From Meandrina meandrites (Eukaryota > Cnidaria > Anthozoa > Scleractinia > Meandrinidae), in assembly GCA_963693305.1 (NCBI GenBank), contig OY855913.1:24114114-24178113 (forward strand): a stretch of DNA of 64,000 bases, read 5' to 3'. Of the stretch, positions 1 through 16,426 are shown piece by piece. A program made the translations under genes and the position numbers. The notes under the pieces are model-generated. The model saw only the letters and a program-made list of their open reading frames with translations. It made no database searches and was not told where the DNA came from. Every line of letters begins with the position of its first letter. The stretch's first letter is position 1.

Positions 1-1667
1 TTTATATTAAGAACATTAGCTCTGATTTAACATTAGTCGTAATAGAATTTGGTCGATTATGAGTCTTGGAATTTACGAAGACCTTCAGTAGATTTCGAAT
101 ATACGTTCCGGCTGGTTTGACTTTCAAGAAAAAGCCCAGTAAGGATTTTCTGTTATTCCTTAATTCTCACTACATTGATCAATATGAGTTTAAAGACTTC
201 GCACATCATATCACATCTTTTATTTATCCACCTGTATTACGCCAGTATACTATTTTTACAAGAGTTTGTTCAACACCCACCTGACAACAAGCTACTTTGT
301 TTAACAACACTGGATTTCAAGCTGAAACCATCTACTTACTTACTTACTTATTTACTTAACTCTTCGCGCCCCGAAGGACGCTTGAGGTCATGAAGTTTTT
401 TGAGGCCAAGAAGCTATCTTAACCCTGTAATAATAATATCACTACACCTATCATCCAACCAACAAGCTAATAGTCTTACAGAATCACAAAACCTCAGTGC
501 GCAAACTAAAACTTCTCAAGCTTTTAACTTCATGTAGTACTCCTTGAGGGTCTTTTATCAAAATTTAATATCATGATTTAGCGTGACGTTATTTTGTCCA
601 TGGTTGCTTGCCCATCATTGCTAGAACTTTGCATCTGATGAAAGTTTTATTTTAGCCATCCGCGGAGCAGGCTGATGTACAGTTTAATTTATTTAGTACC
701 AAGATATTACACATTGGATTGATAGGGAAGAAACATCGCGTTAAAAAAATGTGGTGGAGTTTACTTTCAAGACAGACACAGTTAACTTCTCCTCAGCTAT
801 GTCAGGTCTTCAGTCTGTCTTATTTCCTTTTGCTACAGCTTTCGCATCCTGCTAGTTTGTCGTCAATTCCTGGTTCTGGGGATACGAGAAGAGGAAAAGA
901 AAAAATTTGTGAATAGTGCACGATGTCCTTTTGCTTCAAATGCTCCTTTCTTGATTTTAAAACCCTGTTACAATTGACCCTCAGGATTTACGTTAATTTC
1001 TACTGGGATCTGCAATACACGTTTTTGAAATAGTGCGAAATTGCTTACGTCGTGTAACGAAACCGTGTTAGTTGCACTTTTTCCTTTACCTTCGTTTACT
1101 TGTGTTAATTTTTTTTCCCTGTGTGCATAAAACTTTCCTCAGGAGAGCGCTCGGCTCTATGTGGTATAGTTTTGGTATTTCAGTTGACAGAATTAACGAA
1201 GTTTATGAACAACAAAAGTATATAAGAAACGCATCACTCCAGTTAATGTAAAGTTAAGGTTAAGTCCGCAGTGTAGCCTAGTCTCCCCCTGTAGGTGCAG
1301 ATCAGTTTCTTTTGCATGGGGCGACTAGAAGTATTTCTGCCCCCGCCCCCGCCCCCCCCCCCTCCCCTCAACCTCCCCCTCCCCCTCCCAGGATGAGATG
1401 CTAGTGTATCAACCCGCACCCAATTTGAAAATGTGTGAAAGTAAAGTGCCTTTTCCTAGAACACAAAAAATGGCCCCGGCCAGGACTCGAACCTGAAATC
1501 ATTTCATCCAAATCCAGTAGGTAAATATTTAGAAGAACCATTTTTCATTCTTGATTGTTCACAAGGAGTGCAGGAGAAGCTTTAAACTCCCCCTGCACGG
1601 GCACTAAGAGGTCAGCGCTGGAGGTTGCATCTTTTATCGTATATTCTAAAAATATAACTTTATTTAT
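1..1667. other. Non-coding stretch 3' of the peroxidase gene
   Basis: No supportable exon was seen. It contains a C-rich tract near 1339-1390 and one diverged SINE copy, listed separately. If the peroxidase transcript uses the donor at 1674-1675 instead of the in-frame stop, its last exon must lie here or further left, but none was recognised. Confidence 0.4.
1269..1502 (-). repeat. Diverged copy of a tRNA-derived SINE
   Basis: It shares with the copies at 6428, 14271 and 57761 the block around GGCGACTAGAAGTATTTCT, a GTAAAGTGCCTT block and the B-box-like GGCCAGGACTCGAACCTG. It is interrupted by a C-rich run and is the most decayed of the copies seen here. Confidence 0.6.
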
Positions 1668-2247
1668 CTACTCACCTTCTTTCCACAAATTTAGGTTGAT
1701 AGATGGAATGTCGTCGCAGTGAACCACATCTGCGCTATTTTCAAACACTCGCGGTTGAATTTCCTTCACGTTATCTGAATTGTCGCAGATAAGTTTCGCC
1801 AGCGAGCTACCCTGTCTGATCGAGTCCAGTTGTTCCAAGGTGAATCCTGTGTACGGGTCGTTTCGCTCGTACCAGAAGCGATCACCTACGCGGTACCTCT
1901 TGAAAGTTCTGGCGATGATGCAGGTGAAAGTCTGTCCCAGGATCGACCCAACTTGAGGATTCTCGCTGATACCTCCAACGTAAAGATCAACATCGGGAAG
2001 AAATGCGTCAATGTTGTTGAGATCATTGACGTACGAAGCTTTAATCCTTTTTAGCTGGTTCAGGTCGATGTTTGTGAGAAGATCTTCAAACGTATTAGCA
2101 ACACCGCCACATGCCACGCGAAAATCTGCGTATGGCGCTAGGCCATGGTCTCTACCACGGATGATGTTAATTGCCAGTAGATCTGCCACGGTACCATCAC
2201 CCGGACCGGGCATCACTAAGCTCTCGTGAACAGCTTCGGCAAAGTTC
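1668..2247 (-). CDS. Peroxidase exon E: C-terminal part
   Basis: Begins at acceptor CACTGTTGTAG and encodes INIIRGRDHGLAPYADFR and the C-terminal peroxidase helices. An in-frame TAG lies at 1668-1670, but a perfect donor (GAAG|GTGAGT) at 1674-1675 just precedes it. The exon could be terminal or could splice to an unseen short exon. Confidence 0.85.
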
Positions 2248-5200
2248 CTACAACAGTGTAAAAAAAAGCAATTTCTGTTTACTCAGTTGTGCTCACAGCA
2301 GACCCACCATAATCACCCTATAGAGTAATATATTACATTTGTTCATGTCCAAAGGTTTTACTATGCATATTTCCTGGCGAATATAATTGATATTTCTGTT
2401 TTTCTAACTGTAAAAGTGTTTTTTGGTTTCATGTCAAAGCGGCAGTAAGGTTATCATTGTTTCTTTTGTATGTGCTCAGGTACGGACTGATTTATTTATT
2501 GAGGGAGGAGTGGGCCAGGAATTGTTTTTCAACTTCAGGTTGTGCGCGTTTTATTTTGGCTTCTTTCTAGTGGCTCCCTTTCCATGATTTTTCTATTTTT
2601 TAGCTGATTGCCTACAAAAAATATATCAAAAATTCACTTGAACAAACGTTCCTCTAAGTTTTCTATGAAAAGATTACACTAACATTTATGGTAAACAATA
2701 AACAACAACACCGCAAAAGAATTATTATGCTAACCCTACTGTCTTCTCTCTTTTAAAGGGACACTTTCACGGACATTTTTTGGCTTTTTTGTAAAACGGC
2801 ACTAAAACTACGACTAAGTACTTTCAATCATGCAGGAAATGTGCCTAGAACGTAAAGGGAAGTATATCCGGCAAAGAAGAGGGTGACTGTGAATAGTTTT
2901 CATCAATTTTTGCAAACCACAAGGACAGAACTTGAAAACGTCAGGCTGACTTTTTCAAGTTGAGATCTAAAGCTCCTAATGGTATCCCAATGATATCACT
3001 CTATATTTAGCTTCAGTACACTGGTATGGTAATTTTAAGAAAACCTGACCACTGTTAATAAGTTTCCAGTGGTGTAAACATATTTTTGGGCTGTTAAATT
3101 TTTGAAGTTATGCTCGTGACAGTGTCCCTTTAAGGTGACCTGTCGTTTCTCATATGCTCAACCCCTATCCCAAGTGGTACGTCAAAGAAATCAATGATCA
3201 ACAAAAAAAGCTATTTGCCTTTTTTCTTTAGTATAAAGGGTATGAGTGGAAAAAAAGCACGAGTGTCTTGGTGGTTCCTGGTCTAATTATAAGAAACACG
3301 TTACAGAAACGTAATCTTGACACTGCTCAATGCTCCGGTATCATTACCTGTCAACCTGCTGGGCCTGTTCTCTGACTAGCCCTAAATGAATACCGTCAAT
3401 TCCATTGTTCTCGAGTTTGTACAAGGCAGATGGATCAAAGAACCTCGTTGTCTTGATCTCTCCAAGTCGTATGAAATCTTTGCTGAACTGTCCAAAACTT
3501 TCCCTTATCAGTGTGTGGCCCATCCTAAAGGCGGCTGCGGCCAACGAGTTGAAAGTCGTTGCGTCCTCGTTTGGATCGTAACTGTTAAAATATTGGCCAG
3601 GTGGCTCCAGCAAAATACCGTTCTGTTGTCTCTGAAAGAAGCAGAAAACGAAATATTCAATTTGCTGTTGTTTGTGTGTTCGATGTTATTGTTGTTGTTG
3701 TTGTTGTTGTTGCCGCTGTTGTTGACAGTTTTGTTATTTATTTTTGGGTTTTTGTAGGGGCTAGACACTCAGTCATAAACGGCACGGGAGGCAGGAGGGT
3801 TCAGACCTCCCTCCCAATGTTATCTATGCCAAATATTAATCGACAGTTGATGAGAATATATTTGTTGAACTGTTCAAAAAAATTACTCAACACATTGAAG
3901 GTAAGGAGAACATTGCTGCTTACCACTTCTTTACTAAACAATGTAGGAAGCCACTCGTTGTAGGTAATGTGCTGGAAGTGTGCAATCACGATTTTTCGTG
4001 CCTCTTGGAAGAGTCTTTCCTCGTGCCAGTGTGGATTCAGATTATGAAGGAACCGTGCAATTCGATTGTGTTCGCGTGTAATAAGGATGTGAAGTGTCAT
4101 CAGCGCTGTGAACAAGTGAAAAAGGGATTATTGAGAAATGATTGTCAGATATCTGAACTCATTCTTGTCATGTATATAAATTGATGGAGCCTTATAGTTA
4201 ATAGCCAATAGTTTCCTAAGGTAGAAAAATACTAAAGAATTATTGAAAAACAACAATAGTTACCAATGAGGAACGTTAAGACAGATTTCGAACGACACCC
4301 GCCTCGGGAAACAATGAAGTTCCCAGGAAACAAAAGGCATTACGAAGCGCACTGTTATCTTCTGACGTCATAGATTTTGCAATGTTGCCCGCTCAAAAAA
4401 TTTGGCGCGAAACAGTTTTACTGTAAGGTGTCACGTGTCCTCAAAGTAGCCACTGAGAGTACGCGCTCTTGGGGAAAATTTCAGCTCAACAAAAAGTTAT
4501 GTGCATCAACCTCTCCAAAGTACATAATGCATCAGTGTTCCTTTCATCAGAGATTTTTTGAACTGTTAAAAACATATTGTCACACAAGACTTCTAAAGCC
4601 ATTTACAACCATTATATTTAACATTATTTTAAATCGAAATGAGTGATTTGTTAACGCTCTAGTTGAAGCACTTAAAGGTTAAGGTGGGGGTACACCCGAT
4701 TTTGAGTGAAATTTTAAGAAGTTTAAGGAAGGGATAGAAGAAAGAAAAATATTTTTGAAACACCAACAGACAGTTGACCCCCACGCAAGAGCACCCCAGG
4801 TTGTCAGGGAACTGTTTGGATGTCCATATACTAATTTTTAACTTCAAATTCTAATTTTAAAATCACATTAAATCTTTAATATATCTTATTTCTCCAAATT
4901 TTACTAATCCTTTGAGAAAAACTATCTCTTCCCAAACATCCCCAAAAATCATCAAAAAATTTACAAAACACCGCTAAACATAGCTTTATGAAGTGAGCAT
5001 AGAGTTTCTGGATTACTTGAAACGGGGACGAGATATTCGCATTAAACCAAGTTTAGCGGTGGGAAAACAGGCATCAGGTGTACGCCCGCTATAATACGGG
5101 ATTAATTAAACAACATCAGATGTGCATACTTGGATTCTCATTGTCTCTAAAATCACCAAAAAGGAAACACGGCTTAACTGAAGGCCTTGGAGATCTGCAA

Positions 5201-6360
5201 AACGATCCTGGTTCGGCCGGAGGAGAAATTGGCATCCTATCGGAGCGCGGTACCGGCAGTGGAACCACGCGTAACAATCCAATGTTTGCCTTGCGGTCTC
5301 GGACAGTCTCTGCCTCTTGGCAGTTGGCCCCGTAGATATTTGAGCCATCCATGTAAGACGAAACCATGTTGATCTAGATAAGAAAGAAAAGAACAAAAAA
5401 TATATATGTTCTGGGATAAAAACCATTCATTACATATAGCTTTGCTTCCATCGATTTACAGGAACACGGCCTTAATCGCGTTGAGGCTGTTTTTTAATAT
5501 TTACGTTCAAGTCCCGAAAACCAATTATTTTACGGTACTTTATATCTGGATCTTTTCAATAAATATGTTATACTTTATCATGATATTCAGTTTACAATGC
5601 GCATTTTATTGCCTTAGACTCGGTTTTACGGTTTTCTCGCTCCTCTCAGTTTGTCAAAGCAACCACCCTGCTAAGAAGTTACATAAGCGGTTGTTCTCGC
5701 AGAATATGCTTCAATGAATTCGCACATATTTTAGCCAGTTTCAAAGTAAAAATAATTAAGGAGAAGCAAACCTGTTCGCCACGTTTCTGTGCTGATCGCG
5801 AAAGGGGAATGCATTGTACACTTTGATTGAATCTTAACCGATCGTCGGGTTTTGCCTGCGAGATGGGGATGCTGACACATCCGGGATTGTTAGTGGGGCA
5901 TGGTTCATTGTTGGTTCCACATCCCTGGGTCTGGTTGGACACGGTCAGTGTGAAGTCGTGGTCTATGAATGAACCCCACGCCATGGTCATATGAGTGAAG
6001 TTTGGAGCCGCGGCCGCATTCTCCGAGGTGGCCAGAAACACAATGTTGCTGATTGTCCTTGCATTCTCCAGCAGAAACGGTTCAACAACAGACGCAATTC
6101 TGGGTCCTTTTCCGTTTTGGAATGCCGGTGGGACGAAACGGACAAACGTTGATCCGGCGGATCCCTGAGCTACTTTGCACAAGTTGTTGCACGTGCCATC
6201 AAACGTGCGATACATGCGCTTGAAGCATGCTAGTCTCTGCTTAAGTGGATCACAGTTTGCCTGGTTAAGGGTGTCCAAGACTACTTGAGCAGAACTTGCA
6301 GAAGAAGACACTTGGTGCATTTCACATACACCAATGATAAGAAGAACTCCGAGAAGAAAG
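1668..6360 (-). CDS. Secreted animal heme peroxidase (peroxidasin/myeloperoxidase superfamily), 5' exon missing
   Basis: Heme peroxidase of the animal superfamily, which uses hydrogen peroxide to oxidise halides or other donors, usually outside the cell. Five exons are joined in consistent phase: 6360-5772, 5373-5130, 4105-3924, 3631-3348 and 2247 to about 1668, giving about 620 residues. Landmarks in order: a hydrophobic signal core (FLLGVLLIIGVC) at the start of the first visible exon; the YRTFDGTCNN motif; the distal-histidine and calcium motif WGSFIDHDFT; NMVSSYMDGSNIYG; the catalytic-arginine motif REHNRIA; the proximal-histidine motif FRMGHTLI; and the C-terminal IIRGRDHGLAPY. All the catalytic landmarks expected for an active enzyme are present. 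The first visible exon begins after an acceptor AG with one codon-completing base, so the initiator ATG lies in an exon upstream (above 6361) that was not found. There are no Ig or LRR modules on this strand, so it is a short peroxidase and not a full peroxidasin. Confidence 0.92.
2248..3347. other. Peroxidase intron D-E
   Basis: No coding signal was seen. A stretch from about 2750 to 3135 is bounded by AAAGGGACACTTTCACGG and, inverted, GTGACAGTGTCCCTTTAAGG. These are terminal inverted repeats typical of a MITE of roughly 380 bp. Confidence 0.5.
3348..3631 (-). CDS. Peroxidase exon D: proximal histidine
   Basis: 284 bp, acceptor TCTTTCAG, donor GTAATG, phase 0 to phase 2. It encodes AAAFRMGHTLIRESF, with the proximal heme-ligand His. 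A (GTT)n tract lies in the intron just upstream, near 3690-3725. Confidence 0.88.
3924..4105 (-). CDS. Peroxidase exon C: catalytic arginine
   Basis: 182 bp, acceptor GTTCACAG, donor GTAAGC, phase 1 to phase 0. It encodes LMTLHILITREHNRIA, with the catalytic Arg, and ITYNEWLPTLF. Confidence 0.88.
5130..5373 (-). CDS. Peroxidase exon B
   Basis: 244 bp, acceptor TTATCTAG, donor GTATGC, phase 0 to phase 1. It encodes INMVSSYMDGSNIYGANC through CFLFGDFRDNENP, both standard animal-peroxidase blocks. Confidence 0.88.
5772..6360 (-). CDS. Peroxidase exon A: signal core, distal histidine
   Basis: 589 bp. It opens at acceptor TACTCAG with one base completing the previous codon and ends QKRGEQ before donor GTTTGC (phase 0). 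It carries the secretory hydrophobic core, several cysteines and WGSFIDHDFTLT with the distal His and calcium-ligand Asp. Confidence 0.88.
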
Positions 6361-6427
6361 CTGAGTAAAAGAGAATATTAAGGATTAATTCAGTTGCATG
6401 TAAATAGTACTTCATAGTAAATAAGTA

Positions 6428-6721
6428 GGTAAGTAAAGTCTGCGTCGAGCCAAGTGGCCCATACCGCCGGAGCTTTTCCCGGTTTCTGTAGCATTAAGCG
6501 ATTAGGAGTATTTCTACTTCCCCCTGGATTGGATTTTAGTCCATCGCAGGGTTACCCCCAGCATTATTTCGCCGGTACCCATTTATACATCTGGGTGGAG
6601 AGAGGCACTATGAGAGTAAAGTGTCTTAACTGCCAAAGAACACATTACAGTGACCCGGCCAGGCCTCGAACCCGAACCGTTCGATCCGGAGTCCTGCACG
6701 CTAACCACTAGGCCACCGCCT
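6428..6721 (-). repeat. tRNA-derived SINE, near full length
   Basis: On the minus strand it starts with a tRNA-like head (A-box-like GTGGCCTAGTGGTTA, B-box-like GGTTCGGGTTCGAGGCC). A conserved body follows, including CTCTCTCCACCCAG and GATGGACTAGCATCC-type blocks. About 80% like the copies at 14271 and 57761 by eye. Confidence 0.8.
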
Positions 6722-8599
6722 AAGTCCTATGACAAGAGCTTAACTATATATCGCGCCTACCACAAAAATACTTCGTAAACTAACCTACCCGGTAGTTTAA
6801 AAGCTTCGACTTTCGGGTTGACGATACTCTAATCAATAATTTCTTTGGAAAAAATTTCTTTATAAACTAAAAGCTAAAAAGGAACAACGTTTCGACTGGT
6901 GGTCACAATTTTGTCGGTAATTCTCAAGTTAAGTTAAAGAATAAAATTAGCATATGAATATAGAATTGGGAATGGACAAGAACTTAAAAAAGAACTATAA
7001 AAACAGTCTACAATCGGAACATTTTAAAAACAAAATAAACTTCACTTTCATTTTGAAACAATTTCCGCGTCAGAGTCTTGAATGGATCTCCTGTGCTTTG
7101 AGATGGAGGTCATGCAAGTTCGAGAAATCAAAACCAGTAGTCAAATTACAATTAAACTTAAATTCACCTTGAACACTGCATTTTTCTTTTGTCAATTCTG
7201 CGTTCTAGGCTGTTGACAGAAGGGACATGTTAGGCTTTAACACGGTTAAAACTGACAATGGCATTATTTTATGTTTGTTAATAGTATGAGTGTACCACTC
7301 AAGATGCAATCTTCAGCAGTAAATGGGTTACCGGACATTAGAATCAAGATAAGAAGGACCCGAGGATCCCAGAAAGAACGACGTTGTAAACAAAATTCCA
7401 AATAGCAAAATTTAAAACGTACAATAAAACAAGAGAATTAAATGCTGAGTTAGCACGATGCATGTATGACGCGACATTACACTTCATTGACGAAAACGTT
7501 TACTTTCCTTAAAATCACTTATCAGGGCAACATTTGATTATTATCTCATGTTTTAATCAAATAGGGATAAATGCAAAGGAAGAAAAAACTAGTCGTAATA
7601 GCTAGTTTTGTCTATGGAGAAAAAGCTCACTTAGCCGTAAAGAGGTGTTTCAAAGTTTAACAATGAGACCCTCAGTATAGTTACTAACATGAAATAGAAC
7701 GCGAAAGATTACAGTAACTTGAAAAGACAAACAAAATAAATATTTGCATCTATAAACCTCTTTCTAACTAATGTGTTTCGTTGAAATTTCAAGTATAAGC
7801 CTTATTTAGTTCATATATATTGCCACCTAGCTTACGAATGTATGAGAATGACCAGAAATTAAAGGAGAATTTACCGGATACGGAAAAATAGAAAATCAGC
7901 TTTCTTGTTTCTTCAAACTATATCCTTGAGTTGAAAATCTCTGCCGAATCTAAACAATTCGGCCAACAGCAAATCTTTGCTCTCTGAAGACCTGCTCGGT
8001 TGTGGTTCAGGAAGGGTTGACCAAGTTTCTTTTTATGCCAGCTAGCGCCCATTAGTACGTTACTAGGTGGTCAAAAATTTGTGCCTTGTCACGACAAATA
8101 AGCACTCAAAACAAAGCACTTTAGATGAATGTTCAAGCAAATATCTCCGTGGTAATGACTTAATTCCGGATTTCTAAGAGCAGGAACTTTGCGGGCGTCG
8201 TTGTCTTGGGAAATGCGTATGCATGATAGTTCTTGGACATACATTAATAACTGCCGTGTTTATAGTTGTTTCCGGTGGGTCAAACACAACCGATAACGGT
8301 TCAATGGAAACGTGAATATAGCTCGTGTCATGATAATGATAATATTGAATTAAGATTAAGAAGAGTACTTAATTTTAGCTTTGCACAGATTTGTTGATGT
8401 GCACTGAAGATGTGCTCGACTGACCGAATCTTAATACGACACAAAACTTCGCACTTATCGACAAAAACTGATTTACTTACTTGTATCAGATTTTTTGCAT
8501 GAAGAGGTTATTACTAAAAACTGAAATGGTTGAATGAATCCTTCTTGGGTGACAAGAAAGTGACCATAAGACTGAATGAAGCTCTCTTCCACTGCATAA

Positions 8600-9040
8600 A
8601 GAAGCGGAATCATGAATCATAGCTGTAAAATTGGTAGGAATAATCATGAATCTTCGTGTTTAAAACTTGGGAATCATGAATAACGAGAGATGGGTAAAAG
8701 AATCATGAATAACAAATAAATATGCTTCCATCGATATTGGAGGCCGAAAATAGCATTTCCGAATGTCTAACTCCGTCAAAATTTTCTGGGGGAGCATGCC
8801 CCAGACCCCCCTACAGGAAAACACTGAAAACGCGATTCAAACTTTCACCCCTTACCTATCAACCTGACTGTGATTATGAGATTAGGTATGTTACACGCAG
8901 TGAAGTTATTTTCAAAACTGGATGAAAACAATAAAAAATGAATCATGAATATCGAATGAAATTTTTAAATGAATCACGAATCATTGCGGTAAAGCAAGAC
9001 AGGAATCATGAATCATGAAAGTCCAATGATTCCGCTTCTA
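8600..9040. mobile_element. MITE with AATCATGAAT sub-repeats
   Basis: The left end GAAGCGGAATCATGAATCAT is mirrored, inverted, at the right end (ATGATTCCGCTTC). Both sub-terminal regions are packed with AATCATGAATC repeats. The short open frame inside is not considered real. Confidence 0.55.
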
Positions 9041-10013
9041 TCCCCGATAAAGGGTTTTCTGCCCAGCAACTAAAGAAATTTTTTAAAAACTAATAATATT
9101 TAAATGTAAGGGGTCATTAATGGTCTCTTAAAATTTTTAAGTGCTCGCAAAATGAGGTTTCTGCTCATAGATGCTCGGAATGCTCGCTTGATTTTAATCG
9201 GTACCCGTTTGCTCTTGCTCGCATATTTTAACAAGTGCTTGCATACTCGATCGTTGGTTTTTTTTAGTAGACGTAGGCTTTTGAAAAGTGCTCGTTGCTC
9301 CCAAGGCTAACGTTTGTCAGTGCTTTATATAGACTTTCTCCGGGCAAAGTCGTTCGTGCTTTCCAATCGTGTGAGCTCGACTTGTAGGCAAGTCTATTTA
9401 AAATGCTCGTGCTCGCAAAGAAAAACGCTGTGCAAGCATGCTCGCAAAGACCATTCCATACCCCTGATGGAGGATAGGCGTGCACTTATCTGGAAAACAT
9501 ATGCACGATACGAAACTAACAGTTACTGAGGTGAATTAAAGATATAAAATTGAATTTTGTGGCTTTCTTTTTTCATGCTGGCTAGAAATTTTGTTTACCG
9601 TCCTGTTTAATTTGGATATTAGATCCAACAAACAAAGTTACAATATCCAGCAATAGCGAAATGATATTGAAAAGCTAAGAGCCTCACTCTTGCGACACTG
9701 TTTGAAGGTGTTGTATTTGATTGCAAACAAACAAACTATTAAAAGACCACAAGCATTGAAAAAGTAAGTTCTAAAAATTTGTAAGCTTTTAAACTGAAAA
9801 AAGCCATTTATTTCCTCTGGCTTACTAAAGATTTTGAAAGGTAGTTACATTAAACACACAAACAAAATACAGCTCAACAGTGGTTCAACAATATGAGCTT
9901 ATATGAACCAGAACATACACGATGCTAATTATTGCACTAACACTGTTCAGTACAATAACAAGTTACACTACGTAACAAATATACTCGTGCGATCAGGAGT
10001 AAAGCTGTATATA

Positions 10014-10133
10014 TTTAACAATTATCCTGCGAAATCGCGCGGAATATCGCCTGATACTTAGCCGACGAGGCCGTAGGCCGAGTTGGCTAAAATCAGACGA
10101 TATTCCGCAAGATTGAGCAGGATAACTGTTTTA
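10014..10133. mobile_element. Hairpin-forming MITE
   Basis: An imperfect palindrome: ATCCTGCG...CGGAATATCG on the left pairs with CGATATTCCG...GCAGGATAAC on the right. At the centre is GCCGACGAGGCCGTAGGCC followed by GAGTTGGCT. A related core lies at 27850-27895 inside the exon array. Confidence 0.6.
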
Positions 10134-11237
10134 TTATTCAACAAATTGTCAACAAAACGCTTTTTGTAGCGAGAATAACTGTGGTTGCGCGACGCTTTGC
10201 AAGATTTCGGACGAATCTTGGCGATCTACGTATATCGTAGGATATCTGTTACAGATAACAATGGCTTTCTGACTGATATATGGGCATCGCGCGAGCTTCT
10301 TGAATAATAAAGATGGATAATACATATCAGGTCAAGACGAGTCGGGGATTGTGTAAGTTTTCTGGCAATACTTGCGGTACATAAATTTGACGAGAGTATT
10401 TACGCAAACTTAACTAGTATTCAGTTAGAACTTTATCAATTTTACGAGGTTTTGTTCCAATATCCGAATTTATTTCAAGGTTATTGTTATCAAATGAGAC
10501 TTTTAGAGCCAGTCGACTGAAACGGTTTACGAGAAATTTAATGGTCAATATGCAGTGAGTCAGCTAAAGTGAGTCAGCTTAATCAAGTATATTTCCAACT
10601 GATTTAACAGCAGGAAACAATTCATTTTAGGTAATGGGTGAGTTACGAAATCAAAACACAAAACTTGCCTACCGATATTAGCTTTTCTATTCAAGTAATT
10701 TAGGGCCGATATTACAAACAATGTCTATGTTCATGATTATCTGGAAAACGCTCTGTTAAACACGCGTTCAGGTTGACCTGCTTAGAACAGGGCCCTAAAC
10801 AAAGTTAACACAGCAACTAAGAAATGAAAATCAAACACCCAATCTTGAACACTACATGTTTCCGCAAAGCTACGGCAAGATAGTTTCGTGAAACCCTAAG
10901 CTGGAGATTAAGAGAGCAGTGACATTTTTCGTGATGCAAGGCTTCAGTAGTTTAGCGGCGCGCGTCAGATGCGGATGCTAGATTCGACAAAAAAAAATTC
11001 CAAAAACTATTCTAACCTAGCTCCGCGACTTAAGGAAATAAAGCAAAAGTAATTACATCGAGGCTTAGGGATGAGTAAGTAATTTCGTTTTGTCTTATTC
11101 CCCTAATAAGGCCTCAGAGCCGAAATATAAATTGAATACAGTGGAAGAACTTTGATCATCTTTCATGCCAAAAAAATTTACTAGATCCCGCACACGTGAA
11201 ACCGTAAACTTAAACACAGGCAAGGCACCCTTCCCTT

Positions 11238-11870
11238 GCCACAGAACCCGTTTTTAAGCCGGTTTAGAGCGACATCGCACCATTTTCATCTTTGCCTTTT
11301 TTTTTTGTCAAACTTTTTTTTCCTTTTTTTTAACTGCAACACACAGAAAAAAGGCTTTACTTACAAAAACAATACGTCTACGACTCACTACTTACTGTAC
11401 AAAAACTTCTACCACTTACTTCGGGTACATGCTCTGTTTTTTTCTTCCGCAGAACCGGTTTCTAAGCCGGTTAAGTGAGATTTTGCACCAAGTTTATGTT
11501 TTATCGTCAAACTTCCTTTTCCCTCTTTATCGGGTGCTTGTGCTTCTTCGCTGGCCAAAAAACTGGTTTTTAAGCCGCTTAACCGATTTTGCACCATTTT
11601 CGTTTTTCGCCTTTTTTCGTAAAACTTCTTTATTCCCCTCTTTTTCGGTTGTCTCACTAGCTGGAGAATCGTTTTATTTTTAGCCGGTGTAAAACTACAT
11701 GTATTTTTCACCATTTTCGTTTTACGACTTTTTTTGTGAAACTCCATTTTTCAGGAGCTCCCGCTTCTTCTCTTGCCCCAAGACTTGTGTTTAATTCCAG
11801 TATTATATTTACCATTTTCCCCTCTTTTTCAGGAGCCGCAGAACCCGTTTTAGCCGGTTTTTATGTTTAA
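11238..11870. repeat. Degenerate tandem units 3' of BCS1
   Basis: The block AACCCGTTTTTAAGCCGGTT followed by GCACCATTTTCGTTTTTCGC recurs about five times (near 11245, 11450, 11560, 11670 and 11840) with T-rich spacers. It overlaps the expected 3' flank of BCS1 on the minus strand. Confidence 0.6.
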
Positions 11871-11929
11871 CGACGACAGGAACAATAACGAAGAGAATTT
11901 CTTTAATTCAATTTAATTTAAAAAATAAA

Positions 11930-15463
<3,534 letters not shown>

Positions 15464-16426
15464 TGCCTAGGCCGCGATTTAATTTTTTGAAGTTAGGATT
15501 GTAAATTTTTAGATCAAATATATACGCACAAACACAGCCGCAGCCGCCATCTGCAATTTTTGCTGAGCCCGCAGTGCGAATAACCCCGGTCAACAAAATA
15601 TTGCAATCTGTTGTTCGTGTATCCTTTACAAAGTGTATCCTTTAAAAATAAACAACTGTGGAAAAAAGAAATTAGCCCGATATTCCCCGATATTTCAGTT
15701 TGCAATACAAGCCTTCCTCAGGGGCTGAGCGGAAAAGAAATGTGGCAAACGTAAAAGAACCATTACAAATAAAAGTTAAACAGATGAAGGCCGCTCCCGG
15801 CCCAGAAAGACACCCTGCTCAAGACGATAAAAAGTGAAATTGTAAGACTCTGAAGACTCCGAAATAAGGGGCAGGTATACGTTTATCTATTTCCACGAGT
15901 GGAGAGACTAGGAGCTGGCTACGCGCTAAACGATCTCTACCGGAAGTAACCAGTGTGTGCATAGCAGTCAACAGAGTCAAGCATGTGTGGCGGCTGTACA
16001 CAGTATACAGGCTAAGCATGTGACTATTGACATGATTGTAACGCGATCACCATAAAAAGCTTCAAAACAAATATTAAATATTTATATTTGATACAGCTGA
16101 CGAGCCAACCGTTTTCAACAGTGTTTTCACCAAAAATCCCGGCCGTAACTTTGGTAAACTGGTTTTCTTTTCGCTAGACGGCTGTAGACACTATTTTCCA
16201 ACATTGAAATTATGTCTTCCTAATTTTATTACGAGATACGACCCTGGGATACGACCCTTGCTACTGTAAACTACGGTTACGTAAAGATTTAAATACCCGA
16301 TAACATGATCATGTCTTTATTTTGTAACTAAACACCGTTTATTAACTCCTCTGTTTAAAACAAAACAATGCCCCTCAGTGAAAGAGGCTTCCGTTCGGAG
16401 GAGAATTTCTCCGCCTCGCTTTTGCC
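15464..16426. promoter_or_regulatory. Shared divergent 5' flank of BCS1 and the large membrane-protein gene
   Basis: 963 bp between two divergent start codons, so both promoters and 5' UTRs must lie here unless an upstream non-coding exon exists. No clear TATA box or named motif could be assigned. The start of the plus-strand gene sits in a reasonable context (TTGCCATGA). Confidence 0.45.

Larger units (their letters stand above)
6361..11929. other. Intergenic region between peroxidase and BCS1, rich in repeats
   Basis: No gene recognised apart from the undetected first peroxidase exon. It contains a full SINE copy (6428-6721), a TIR element with AATCATGAAT repeats (8600-9040), a TGCTCG-rich stretch (9150-9440), a hairpin MITE (10014-10133) and degenerate tandem units just 3' of BCS1 (11238-11870). 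The stretch 6722-8599 is AT-rich and featureless to me. Confidence 0.5.

Noticed and set aside
1668..6360. Full peroxidasin combining the peroxidase with the Ig domains in the window
   Set aside because: The Ig domains are on the opposite strand in another gene, with BCS1 in between.
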